From Nitzschia sp. DOCU1 (lineage: Eukaryota; Bacillariophyta; Bacillariophyceae; Bacillariales; Bacillariaceae), in contig OX595988.1 in assembly GCA_951394045.1 (NCBI GenBank), positions 3,177,352-3,241,351 of the forward strand: 64,000 nucleotides of DNA. Reading direction: 5' to 3'. Position numbers and translations under genes: made by a program. The notes under the pieces are model-generated. The model had not been told where the DNA came from and did no database searches. It worked only from the letters and a program-made list of their open reading frames with translations. How positions within the stretch are numbered: position 1 is the stretch's first letter; each line of letters starts with the position of its first letter. Shown here in pieces: positions 20,288 to 29,684 of the stretch.

Positions 20288-21958
20288 ATGCACCACCGAA
20301 TGACACCCGATCTTGCCGTGTCGGCTGGCCTGCCTGATGCCACTAGATTCCCCCAAACAGAGGAAGAAGCTTCCAAGATTGAACTGGCACTGGCCAAGGA
20401 ACTGGAAGGGCTCTCTTTGGAAGAACACGAGAAAGTCATCTTTGATCTACATGGATTTAACCATGTTGTGGCGGAAGATGCCGAGACGATGGCTGCCCAG
20501 CTGGAAGAGCTCGAGCGTTTGCTGGACAAAATTCCCGACAACAGCGCCTACATGGAAGCAAAGATAATGAACACGGACTATGTCCGAAGCAAGTTTCTCA
20601 TATATCTTCGAAGCGAACTTTATGATCTCCAGCTCACAGCTGAAAAGATTATTCAGCATTTCGATGTGAAACGTGAATACTTTGGAAACGGAGAAATCTT
20701 GGCCCGTGATATCCGACTATCCGACTTGACGCCCCAGGACATGAAAAATCTTGAGACCGGCTTCATTCAATTGTCACCAGTGACAGATTCGGCGGGGCGA
20801 CCGATTATTTTCATGGGAACGTCCTACGAGCGCGAGGGCTTTGATCCGACGGCCATGGTAAGTGATCCAAGTGCGAGTATGCAAAGCGTCAGCGTCGTCG
20901 CCTCAAACTGATATCTCTACTAGAACCGCGCACTACTGTACTACGGAACCACAATCGCAAATTCTGAAATCTTTCAAAGATTGGGACTTGTCTACGTTTT
21001 TTACAATTACCGGAATATGTCGGAAGAATTCAGCTTCATGGAGCCGGTATATCGAGTAGAGCGGTCTCTGCCTGTACGACTGGTTGGAGGACACTACTGT
21101 TACACAGACGAAACGTTGCGTCCATTTGTATCCGGAATTCAAGCCTTTATTCCACAGCAGGATCGTTTTCGGTTTCGGCAGCATTTGGGAACGCCTGATG
21201 AGAATGAATTCGCGCTCCAAACATACGGGATTCCCACGCATGTGTCCCCGATGCAAAAGGATGGTACCTGGTCCACGACGCTTCATCTGGAGTGGCTACG
21301 GACCCAGCGATACAAGGAAGAAAACGAGATGAAGAAGTTACAAGCTGCGATTGGTAAAACAGCAGTCACGGGAGACCAAACAGAATCGGAGGAAATTGTG
21401 ACCAGCCCTGGGCGATTCGATGTGTTGCTCGGCAAGTCCACAAAGTGTAGGGAGCATACCGGAAATCGAAGGGCCTCCCACTTGTGTGACATGTTCTTTG
21501 ACAAATATGAAATTGGTAATCGGGCACAAAAGACTCAGATTGCAGAGAGAATTGTGCAAATGATTTATGAGTCTGGGGGGCGCTTTCTGCAATGGGAAGG
21601 GAAGCGCCGCGTATGGGTCGAGGTCGATGACGACTTGATTGCTCACCGCAAAATTTCCCATTTTTTCCGCTACAAACGCTTCAAACAGCAATTACAGAGT
21701 GATGAAAGTGAAGAGGTGGCGGCAGAAAACGAAACTGAACTGATAGCACACTCCAAAGTCGGCGCGTTGTTGGATAGCCAATCCGACGAGAAGAGAAGCT
21801 CGACAGCAACGAAGCGTCTGACTCCGCCCCCAAACGATTTACATACTGACGCAGGAGCAGCCGCGCCGCTCGCAAAACGCAAACTGGATGAGAAACATGC
21901 AAACATGCTACGAAATCATAACATGTTGCTATTTGCTAGTTCATCTGCAGCTGTATGA
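20288..21958 (+). CDS. CRAL-TRIO-like/DUF6824 fusion protein, family member A
   Basis: Exons 20288-20857 (190 codons) and 20924-21958 are joined over a 66-bp GT-AG intron in phase 0, giving 534 residues. Residues ~25-190 resemble CRAL-TRIO N plus the start of a SEC14 domain: a helix L-A-K-E-L-E-G-L-S-L-E-E-H-E-K, a block Y-V-R-S-K-F-L-I-Y-L-R-S-E ending H-F-D-V-K-R-E-Y-F-G, then D-S-A-G-R-P-I-I-F. Exon 2 continues with G-L-V-Y-V-F-Y, GGHYCYTDETLRP and LQTYGIPT, the order seen at the end of SEC14 lipid-binding domains. Residues ~354-444 are a DUF6824 module (F-D-V-L-L-G-K ... H-T-G-N-R-R-A ... K-T-Q-I-A-E-R-I-V ... G-G-R-F-L). The basic tail carries KRLTP. No signal peptide, so cytosolic or nuclear. 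Ligand and output are unknown. An AATAAA overlaps the stop. Confidence 0.8.
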
Positions 21959-22483
21959 ATAAAGTGCAGCACCAACATGACCGTTTTTTTAAACGAATAC
22001 TCCGTCTATAGAAAACGCTTTCGAGTGGTTTAGAATTCGTATTAATTGCGGCCAGCCTAATGAAGCCATGCCCGTGAGGTTGTATGCGGTACGCCACTCC
22101 GGCACTTGGAGCTTTTACTGTAGAGAAAGCATCGTCGGATTTACTGTTGCACCCACTTAGACTCCAACACTACCTATCTGCATCGCTCCTACATAGCTAT
22201 CGAGGGCATTAAACTGTACTGTAACAGGTAAAAATAATACAGACGTTGTCGTTGGCTCGGACTAATGAGACTACCGGTAGCTAGCATGTGGCGCTCCGAA
22301 TGCACAGACGTGATCGGGGCTTATTACGTTTCGTCGTTCGAGACACACAATTACATATTAGCATACTGACGTATTTTGGGGTCATCTTTAACGCCTCTCA
22401 TCTCATTCTCTTCGAAGGTATCATACGTCGACGATGGTGCCTTGAACTGATCTGGGTTGTTCCAAATCCTTCACCAAGCGACC
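21959..22483. other. Intergenic between members A and B
   Basis: This is the 3' flank of the first duplicated unit and promoter of the second. It holds the decamer CTACCGGTAG at 22271-22280, the palindromic element at 22328-22344 and TGACGT at 22367-22372. No gene is seen. Confidence 0.5.
22328..22344. promoter_or_regulatory. Palindromic upstream element, member B
   Basis: GTTTCG-TCGTT-CGAGAC, 140 bp before the ATG; counterpart of the elements before members A and C. Confidence 0.4.
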
Positions 22484-24105
22484 ATGCACCACCGAATGAC
22501 ACCCGATCTTGCCCTGTCGGCTGGCCTTCCTGAGGCCACGAGATTTCCCCAAACAGAGGAGGAAGCCACCAATATTGAAGTCGCACTGGCCAAGGAACTG
22601 GAAGGGCTCTCTTTGGAAGAACACGAGAAAGTCATCTTTGATCTACATGGATTTAACCATGTTGTGGAGGAAGATGCCGAGACGATGGCTGCCCAGCTGG
22701 AAGAGCTCGAGCGTTTGCTGGACAAAATTCCCGACAACAGCGCCTACATGGAAGCCAAGATAATGAACAGGGACTATGTCCGAAGCAAGTTTCTCATATA
22801 TCTTCGAAGCGAACTTTATGATCTCCAGCTCACAGCTGAAAAGATTATTCAGCACTTCGATGTGAAATGCGAATACTTTGGGAATGGAGAAATCTTGGCC
22901 CGTGATATCCGACTATCCGACTTGACACCCCAGGACATTAAAAATCTTGAGACCGGCTTCATTCAATTATCACCAGTGACAGACTCGGCAGGGAGACCGG
23001 TTATTTTCATGGGGACAGTCTACGATCGCGAGGACTTTGATCCAACGGCCATGGTGAGTGTTCCCAGCGTCAGTGCCATCGTTTTGTTTATCTGCAAAAC
23101 ATCAACGTCGTCGTCTCACGATGATATCTCTACCAGAACCGTGCACTACTGTACTACGGGACCGCAATAGCGAATTCTGAAATCTTTCAAAGATTGGGAA
23201 TTGTCTACGTTTTCTACAATTACCGGAACATGGAAGAAGAATTGAGCTACATGGAACCAGTATATCGAGTGGGCCTATCTCTTCCCGTACGACACGTTGG
23301 CAGACACTACTGATACACAGACGAAAAGCTGCGTCCATTTGTATCCGGAATTCAAGCCTTTATTCCACAGCAGGATCGTTTTCGGTTTCGGCAGCATTTG
23401 GGCACTCCTGATGAGAATGAATTCGCGCTCCAAACATACGGGATTCCCACGCATGTGTCCCCGATGCAAAAGGATGGTACCTGGTCCACGACGCTTCATC
23501 TGGAGTGGCTACGGACCCAGCGATACAAGGAAGAAAACGAGATGAAGAAGTTACAAGCTGCGATTGGTAAAACAGCAGTCACGGGAGACCAAACAGAATC
23601 GGAGGAAATTGTGACCAGCCCTGGGCGATTCGATGTGTTGCTCGGCAAGTCCACAAAGTGTAGGGAGCATACCGGAAATCGAAGGGCCTCCCACTTGTGT
23701 GACATGTTCTTTGACAAATATGAAATTGGTAATCGGGCACAAAAGACTCAGATTGCAGAGAGAATTGTGCAAATGATTTATGAGTCTGGGGGGCGCTTTC
23801 TGCAATGGGAAGGGAAGCGCCGCGTATGGGTCGAGGTCGATGACGACTTGATTGCTCACCGCAAAATTTCCCATTTTTTCCGCTACAAACGGTTTAAACA
23901 GCAACTACAGAATGACGAGAGTGAAGAGGTGGCGGTAGAAAACGAAACTGAACTGATAGCACAATCAAAAGTGGCCGCGCTGTCGGACAGCCAATCCGAC
24001 GAGAAGAGAAGCACGACAGCAACAAAGCGTCTGACTCCGCCCTCAACCGCTTTACAGACCGACGCAGGAGCAGCGCCGCTCACTAAACGGAAATCTCATG
24101 TATGA
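22484..24105 (+). pseudogene. CRAL-TRIO-like/DUF6824 family member B with one in-frame TGA
   Basis: Tandem copy of member A. Exon 1 (22484-23053) is exactly 190 codons, as in A; exon 2 begins at 23137 after an 83-bp GT-AG intron. The frame is open to 24105 except for one TGA at 23311-23313, codon 249, replacing the TGT of the H-Y-C-Y motif. That Cys is present in A, C, D, E, F and G. After the TGA the frame stays open for 264 codons and encodes an intact DUF6824 module almost identical to A. The simple reading is a recent nonsense mutation giving a truncated lipid-domain half-protein. The alternative is a selenocysteine codon, since Cys-to-Sec swaps are known in algae; I could not see a clear SECIS hairpin by eye in the 3' flank. 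The tail carries KRLTP, then a short end. Confidence 0.65.
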
Positions 24106-24415
24106 GAAACATGCAATGCAATCATAACATGTTGCTATTTGCTACCGTAGTTCATCTGCAGCTGTGCGAATAAAGTGCAGCACCAAGAAAGGAAGCATCA
24201 ACAAGACCGATCATAGAAGGGGATACAGTGCTCGTGCATTCGAAAAACGCGCTCGAGCGGTTTAGAACGGGATTTTCGTATTAATTGCGGCCTCCGCTAA
24301 CCCAACAAATTCTTGCCGGTGAGGTTGTAAGCGGTACGCAACTCCCGCCCTTGGAGCTTTTACTATAGACACAGCTTCGTCGGATTTACTCTTGCATCCA
24401 TTTTCACTCCAATGC
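24106..24415. other. Intergenic, 3' flank of member B
   Basis: This is the homologue of the region after member A, including an AATAAA near 24168. It reaches the stop of the minus-strand HAD gene. No gene is seen. Confidence 0.5.
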
Positions 24416-25312
24416 CTATCTCTTATGGTAGTATTTTGTATCAAATTCTTGAACAAGTTCTGGCACCACTCTTGAATCCAAAACCCGGCTTATCGACGAC
24501 GAATCCTTGTCATTCAAAATCACAAAATTGTCTTGGGCGGCCCTCTCTCGCTGTTCTGGTGTATTATATCCCCAGCTTGCCAGTGCTGGAAGGACACGCC
24601 CCTTCAATTCGGGTTTAGCGACAATTTTTTGCAAGGTTAGTAAATTGTCTTCGACCATGACGGCCACGCTATCTGTACTCTTGGAGAGCAATTCGGCAAG
24701 TACAGTGGCTTTGGGTCCCGATCCTAACCCATAGATATGATCCAATTTGATTTTGTTGGCGTCATCATCTTTGGCGTACAATTCTTGTTGTTCCAACAAT
24801 CGAATAGCAAAGTCTTTGGCTTTGGTGGTAATGACAAAGATATTTTCGTTGCCATGAGTCGTCAAGAGTTGTCGTACAGCTTGGCATGCGCCGTGGAAAA
24901 AGTCGTGGGCTTGAATCCAATCCTGACCATTGTTTTGGGCGATCCAGTTGTTACGTGCCTCTTTGAGTGCTTGATTACAAAGTTCAGGCGTAAGATGTAA
25001 ATCTTTGAGTAGTCGTTCCTTGTACACGTCTTGAAAATGTTGAAGAATGTCGTCATTGGACGGCTGTCCATACGCAGGATCAGCTAGTAATCGTATAATC
25101 AAACAGGCTTCCCACCCCGTTTCCAGACAAGGGCGAACCACACGGAAACGTTCAATCATTGCATCCAGTTGAGATGGTACAAGCCAACTCGCATTATCGG
25201 CATTCTCAGGCCAGAGAATCTTGGCAGCCTTCCATCCGGCATGGCCTGTTTCGGCGGCCGAATCCACTAGTACGCCATCGAAATCCAAGGCAAACAACAC
25301 TGTCGTCGTCAT
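24416..25312 (-). CDS. HAD-superfamily hydrolase
   Basis: A 298-residue single-exon protein. Motif I is A-L-D-F-D-G-V-L-V-D-S at residues 8-18, with the nucleophile Asp and the general-acid Asp two residues on; motif II is the Thr in F-V-I-T-T-K; a Lys in G-P-K-A follows as motif III; and motif IV is V-E-D-N. A large helical cap lies between motifs I and II, as in subfamily I HAD phosphatases. Such enzymes hydrolyse phosphate esters by an aspartyl-phosphate intermediate; the substrate cannot be inferred. There is no targeting sequence, so it is probably cytosolic. Its stop sits at the edge of the 2.2-kb duplication, converging on member B. Confidence 0.85.
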   Translation of the reverse strand: MTTTVLFALDFDGVLVDSAAETGHAGWKAAKILWPENADNASWLVPSQLDAMIERFRVVRPCLETGWEACLIIRLLADPAYGQPSNDDILQHFQDVYKERLLKDLHLTPELCNQALKEARNNWIAQNNGQDWIQAHDFFHGACQAVRQLLTTHGNENIFVITTKAKDFAIRLLEQQELYAKDDDANKIKLDHIYGLGSGPKATVLAELLSKSTDSVAVMVEDNLLTLQKIVAKPELKGRVLPALASWGYNTPEQRERAAQDNFVILNDKDSSSISRVLDSRVVPELVQEFDTKYYHKR

Positions 25313-25774
25313 TGCACTAATGACATATATTGGATGTACTCTTCAAGTACAGCGGCAAGTAAATGTCGATAGACTATTGGAACAAGACGGTCACGAGAAC
25401 CTCTGTCCACACAGTGGTTCCATCGCATGCAAGGGAAACGAGCGAAAGATCTCGTCCATCCGCATCAACGAAAGCATCGGATTCTTTGATTTTTGCGCGC
25501 GCCGAAGGTCCTGGAGCAATCGATGTAGTCAAAGATCTTGCAGAGGCAAAAAGTGCGCGCCAGCCTGCGAGGTTGCTCACGGCCCCGAAACATGTGGACA
25601 CGAATGAGAGTCTCGGAGTTGATTTTCGAAATTTCCTCCTGCCATCACTTGACGACTCTATGGTAAATAGAGTTGGTGATGTTGATGGTGAGCAAATCGC
25701 CCCCTTCCCTATCTACGATGGATTGTGATATCATAAAGACGCGACCGCGGAAGAGATTGCGTGTGTGAATTGCC
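25313..25774. other. Intergenic, divergent promoter region
   Basis: This lies between the HAD hydrolase (minus) and the four-span protein (plus). Open frames exist on both strands (25363-25728 plus, 25374-25601 minus) but neither has recognisable features; I do not call them. Confidence 0.4.
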
Positions 25775-26527
25775 ATGGCAAAATCAATTCAGGATATCCA
25801 ACAAATGAGTTTGTCGTCCATTGCAACTTTCCTAGTAACTTCCGCAGGATGGGCTCTGGTTTGGGTGCTTGAATGGTCTTGCGAATTTGTTATTCTCAGC
25901 GGCCATAACACGATTGATGATGCAAATAATAGTACAAGCGTGGTGGATGCTGTTGTGGAGCAGATTGTTCGAGGAACCCAGCGGGGCATGTTGAAACCAG
26001 GCGACTCCTGTCAATTCTGGGGTCGATACGACGATCTGACATTGAGTACAGAAATGGTGGTGACTAAAGTATCCGCATCTTTATCGATTGCGCTGGGTGC
26101 GTTCTGTGTGGCATGCAGCATGTGGATGCTATGTACGGAATGGAAAGGAACATCATTCTGCAACCATAACCGAAGATCGTCATGCATCATTCTCGTTACA
26201 TGTTCGTTATCGGCGTTACTGGTGGCCGGCTTTCAAGCTTGTACGCACTTGATGGTCAAATCAGACTTTTGTGAGCAGGGAGTTCCCTTCGAGTTTGAGT
26301 CGTCTCAAGGCACAACGATAGTGTACGATAAGTGCTCCACGTCGACTCTGACGTACAAGTTCACGTTTGTCACCATGGGCCTCTGGGCGTTGGCAGCGAT
26401 ATTGTTTGGACTAAAGGTTTGTACTACAGAACCCGAGGATGATGATATGTCTGTCGGTACGGATGAGAGAAATAAATCGAGTGAAACGCAAGAGTCGATG
26501 GTGGGTCCCCCACTATGGCTCTTTTGA
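25775..26527 (+). CDS. Four-span membrane protein, unknown function
   Basis: A 250-residue protein with four clear hydrophobic segments at about residues 14-36, 98-120, 132-155 and 190-212, and short hydrophilic ends. The first and last loops contain several Cys residues (D-S-C-Q-F-W, D-F-C-E-Q-G, D-K-C-S-T) that could pair outside the cytosol. The C-terminus is acidic and Ser-rich (EPEDDDMSVGTDE). The layout recalls tetraspanin- or claudin-like proteins, but the CCG signature of tetraspanins is missing, so I do not name a family. The ATG at 25775 is the first in frame and precedes the first helix. It is intronless. Confidence 0.6.
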   Translation: MAKSIQDIQQMSLSSIATFLVTSAGWALVWVLEWSCEFVILSGHNTIDDANNSTSVVDAVVEQIVRGTQRGMLKPGDSCQFWGRYDDLTLSTEMVVTKVSASLSIALGAFCVACSMWMLCTEWKGTSFCNHNRRSSCIILVTCSLSALLVAGFQACTHLMVKSDFCEQGVPFEFESSQGTTIVYDKCSTSTLTYKFTFVTMGLWALAAILFGLKVCTTEPEDDDMSVGTDERNKSSETQESMVGPPLWLF

Positions 26528-27207
26528 CGACTCGCTTGTTTCGTTTCGATGAGGGCACGATGCAATACAAAAGTTCATGTCCACCAAGTATATCTATGCG
26601 ACGATAACGTGCTATCTACGTTCTCTGGCAAGGAGATGGCGGACAACGCTGAGCTTTCTGGGATTCTGTTCAGATTTCAGACTGCGAGCTACTATCAGCT
26701 AGGTAGTAGCTAGCTGCAAATGATCAGGCGGACGAAGCCAACCCCAGCATTTTACCGCAAGCAAGCGAAATAATAATAGGAATCACAGACCACGCTCCAA
26801 ACTAGACTAGAATCCCGATTCCTTCTATCTTGTCGTTGTAGTAGACTAATGTCGTGCTGGCGATCCTTGAACTTATGAACGGGTCAAATGAGTCGAAATG
26901 GTTTGTGAGATAGACGACTGGTGTCCTGGTAGGTCGCAGGTTTCGCTCCGGCGAGCGATCGTCTCCGATCGTCAAGGTAGTAAGTGCTAATTGGATATTG
27001 TGTACCTGGTACTCTCCACTGCTTTACATAGACTACTCCTAGAATGATGCTCTAACGGCCATAAAAAAGCTACAGTAGTCGATAATCGCCCCCGATGTAT
27101 GCGACACGGTTCGCAATGCTACCAGCAGAACTAATACACATGATCTAGCGGTAATAACTTGAGGAGCATCATGGAAATGGTGAAATTGGCTTGCTATTCG
27201 AATGAGT
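26528..27207. other. Intergenic
   Basis: This separates the four-span protein and the minus-strand hypothetical (convergent). It is rich in short TAGCTAG/TAGTAG strings. No gene or RNA is supported. Confidence 0.5.
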
Positions 27208-27804
27208 TTATTCTAGCAAAGCGGCACAAAGGGCATCATACCGCCCAATTTCAACCGCTTCTTGGATTAGTAGCTCCGATCCTCGCCGAGACGCCTCGGC
27301 GATAAGTTCCGGCTGTGAAGCGCCTTGAAAGTTTGCAAAAGATTGGATCTCCAATACATCCTTGTATATTTGCTTCTGAGCGGCCAGTCTTCGCTGATGT
27401 CCTTCACCGCTGTACTGTTCGAGCCCGCGAAGGCATAGATCGTCTTCGTCTTCCAAAAGCATCATGTCGGCCATGCCATCTTCTAACATGCCTACCAATC
27501 CAACGCAATCCATCTTGATAGCACGGATCTCTTCATATGATAGCCATGAGGAATCTTTCTCTGCCTCTGTCATGTCATTCCTATGGATTGTAGCGACCAC
27601 GATACGGTTGTCTGAAAAGCTCACTTTTCGCCTCGGCCGTTTGGTTTCAATCTGTTCATGAAGCGGTTCGCATTTCTCACAGGCATCTTGCTGGGAAGTG
27701 AGAGTGGACCACGAAGATTGACCTTCCGAGCTAACGAAGCTGGATTCCATATAAAGAGGAGCCATGGTGAAATGTTGGAATCTCGAGCGTGAGGATGTTC
27801 GCAT
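27208..27804 (-). CDS. Diatom-type conserved hypothetical protein (F-S-D-N ... H-R-N-D-M motif)
   Basis: A 198-residue soluble protein without signal peptide or membrane segments. Its core begins K-V-S-F-S-D-N-R-I-V-V-A-T-I-H-R-N-D-M-T-E-A-E-K, continues W-L-S-Y-E-E-I-R-A-I-K and has D-L-C-L-R-G-L-E-Q-Y followed by basic helices and Q-P-E-L-I-A-E-A-S-R. I recognise this pattern (beta segment, H-x-x-D-M, W-[YL]-x-x-x-E, G-L-E) from numerous uncharacterised diatom proteins, from memory and not by search. No activity is known. The first ATG is used; a second in-frame ATG (MAPLYMES) 13 codons on is also possible. It is divergent from the VTT membrane protein. Confidence 0.6.
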   Translation of the reverse strand: MRTSSRSRFQHFTMAPLYMESSFVSSEGQSSWSTLTSQQDACEKCEPLHEQIETKRPRRKVSFSDNRIVVATIHRNDMTEAEKDSSWLSYEEIRAIKMDCVGLVGMLEDGMADMMLLEDEDDLCLRGLEQYSGEGHQRRLAAQKQIYKDVLEIQSFANFQGASQPELIAEASRRGSELLIQEAVEIGRYDALCAALLE

Positions 27805-28421
27805 GATCGGAAGATGGCTTTTGTGAGTCCAGCTAGGAGAGAAATGTGGTTGTTGGATTTCGCGCTGAGACCCGAGGTATCGTTGATGACGTTGCAGCCC
27901 AAGATATATGGCAGTGATTATCCGAAAATTACTCTGCCAACTTTATTTCATTTATGCACCGCGTGAGTCTATCGGCGGCGCGAAGGGTCAAACTGACCTG
28001 TTTCGGGGAATCTTTGCGCCCGGACAAAAATTTTCTTATGCCCACTTTCACTGGATTTGAATTATGAAGGCTTCCAAATAATGCATACCGGTAGGTGGAA
28101 AAGCGGGGGGCATTGAACCCGATTCAATCCTTTTGTATTGCCCCACTCCCCCGCCATTCTCTTCGCTCGCATTCCTCCAGCAGGATTTCAATGAGACTGA
28201 CGACTTACGGACGTGCATGAATTGACTTTTTCGACTGCCTACTTCGATACTATGGATACGTACTTGAAGTCATTTGCGTCATCTTTTTCTCTTTCGAATC
28301 TTGGTGGCTGATGGCGAAGAAAGTGGAAGATGAAAGAAATCCAGCTCAACGTCTCTTTCCAGATTATCAATATGCATTGTCGACAAACTAAACACCTTTC
28401 TCATTATTTCTGTTTTCAATC
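27805..28421. other. Intergenic, divergent promoter region
   Basis: This separates the diatom hypothetical (minus) and the VTT protein (plus). No gene, repeat or convincing tRNA is seen. Confidence 0.5.
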
Positions 28422-29684
28422 ATGCCTCCGCGAAACTTTCTTTTCCTCATCGCTCAGCTCTTGTGCTTTCATGGGGTCGTTATAGACTCTCTGTCAGGAG
28501 CCAGCACTTGCACTCGGCCTAGTCGCCTCCTCCACTCGAATCTTGGAAAGGATGGCACGAATCATCGTCTTTCCACTGGATTCCATTGCTTGAAACAAAC
28601 TAGCTTTTATCAGCCAGCCTATTCGCGGTATAATGGCATTCTACGAGCTTCAAAGGACGAAGAAAACAGTTGGTTCTTCAAACCACCCATAATCGACGAG
28701 GCACTTCGACAGAGCGACCGCGAATCTCTGGAGGACGGAATACTGACCAAAGATTCGTCACCTAAGGGAGTCTTCCGGACTTCAACTCTGACCAAACAAA
28801 ATTCAAAGAGCAGCGAAACGAGAATAATTCCAGCAACCACCGTGACGATCCGCAAAACAACGCCAGCAAAACCTGAATTGCTTGGGGGTCTTGTGGACGA
28901 AGAAAAAACTAGCCCTCTGGACTTTTCCAGCCCGCAGACAATATTTGGGATCGCGGCCGTAGCTGGTGTGGCAGCGGTGACTGCCATCTCTTACAGTTTG
29001 GGATTGTCTCCTGACGATTTTGCTCACGGGGCACAAACCCTAGCAAGTGATCCGCAAGCTTTTCTGCAGCAACTGATCGAAGGCGTCAAAGAACTAGGAC
29101 CTATGGGCGTTGTCTACTATGCACTGATATACATGATTGCCGAGATTCTGGCCATCCCAGCAACACCACTGACGCTGAGTGCTGGGTACTTATTTGGACT
29201 TCAGCAGGGTATATTGACCGTCCTTGTCGGGGCCACAGGAGCTGCCTGCATTGGTTTTTGGCTATCGAGAACGTTTTTGCGTGACTACGTCGAATCTACG
29301 TTGCTAGCACCGTCTCCGTCGTCTAACGAAAATGAGAGCCCGAGCACGTTGGCTAAGCTCGACAAAGCGATAGGTCAGGAAGGCTTTAAACTCCTGGTGT
29401 TGATTCGGCTGTCGCCCATTTTCCCGTTCAGCGTTACCAACTATCTCTATGGTGCTTCTAGCATGGACTTTGGTCCCTACCTACTGGGTACGCTGATCGG
29501 ATTTGTGCCGACTACTGCGGCCTACGTCTACACGGGCATGATAGGACAAGCCCTGACCGTCGGTGAAGGGGGCGACCAGCCCTGGTATGTGTACGCCGTG
29601 GGACTTACAGTTTTGGCAGGGCTGGTGAAGCTAGTAACGGATGTTGCCACTGGAATCATTGAAACCATAGAGGATGAAGTCTAG
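28422..29684 (+). CDS. TVP38/TMEM64-type (VTT domain) membrane protein
   Basis: A 420-residue single-exon protein. The N-terminus MPPRNFLFLIAQLLCFHGVVI is a signal peptide, followed by ~140 polar residues. A membrane part starts at about 180. The VTT/DedA-like core has E-I-L-A-I-P-A-T-P-L-T-L-S-A-G-Y-L-F-G, a Gly/Ala helix G-A-T-G-A-A-C-I-G-F, L-V-L-I-R-L-S-P-I-F-P-F-S-V-T-N-Y-L-Y-G, and G-T-L-I-G-F-V-P-T-T. The paired re-entrant P-x-T-P and R-x-S-P-x-x-P motifs are characteristic. Family members work in membrane lipid handling and trafficking (TMEM41B/VMP1/TVP38; some are phospholipid scramblases). The long polar leader after the signal could be a plastid transit peptide, but no Phe cleavage site is obvious, so the compartment is open. 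Confidence 0.85.
   Translation: MPPRNFLFLIAQLLCFHGVVIDSLSGASTCTRPSRLLHSNLGKDGTNHRLSTGFHCLKQTSFYQPAYSRYNGILRASKDEENSWFFKPPIIDEALRQSDRESLEDGILTKDSSPKGVFRTSTLTKQNSKSSETRIIPATTVTIRKTTPAKPELLGGLVDEEKTSPLDFSSPQTIFGIAAVAGVAAVTAISYSLGLSPDDFAHGAQTLASDPQAFLQQLIEGVKELGPMGVVYYALIYMIAEILAIPATPLTLSAGYLFGLQQGILTVLVGATGAACIGFWLSRTFLRDYVESTLLAPSPSSNENESPSTLAKLDKAIGQEGFKLLVLIRLSPIFPFSVTNYLYGASSMDFGPYLLGTLIGFVPTTAAYVYTGMIGQALTVGEGGDQPWYVYAVGLTVLAGLVKLVTDVATGIIETIEDEV

Larger units (their letters stand above)
20025..24410. repeat. Tandem duplication of a ~2.2-kb unit (members A and B)
   Basis: The unit at about 20025-22180 recurs at about 22255-24410 in the same orientation. Both contain the promoter block (GTGGCG-TCCGAATGCA, then GGGGCTTATTAC), a complete CRAL-TRIO/DUF6824 gene and the downstream block (AAAGTGCAGCACCAA, GTATTAATTGCGGCC, GGTGAGGTTGTA-GCGGTACGC). 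Divergence is uneven: flanks and introns differ freely, while about 475 bp of the DUF6824 region appear identical. The second unit ends within a few bases of the HAD gene's stop codon. Confidence 0.85.

Noticed and set aside
24106..24415. A possible SECIS hairpin in the 3' flank of member B
   Set aside because: ATGA-like strings occur but no convincing core with the AA loop and paired GA was found by eye; left as a check, not a call.
25363..25728. A 121-codon plus-strand frame and an antisense frame between the HAD and four-span genes
   Set aside because: No domain, targeting signal or paralogue; each could be a shadow of the other.
28081..28150. A tRNA-like box (GATTCAATCC) near 28120
   Set aside because: No acceptor stem or A box could be paired with it by eye.
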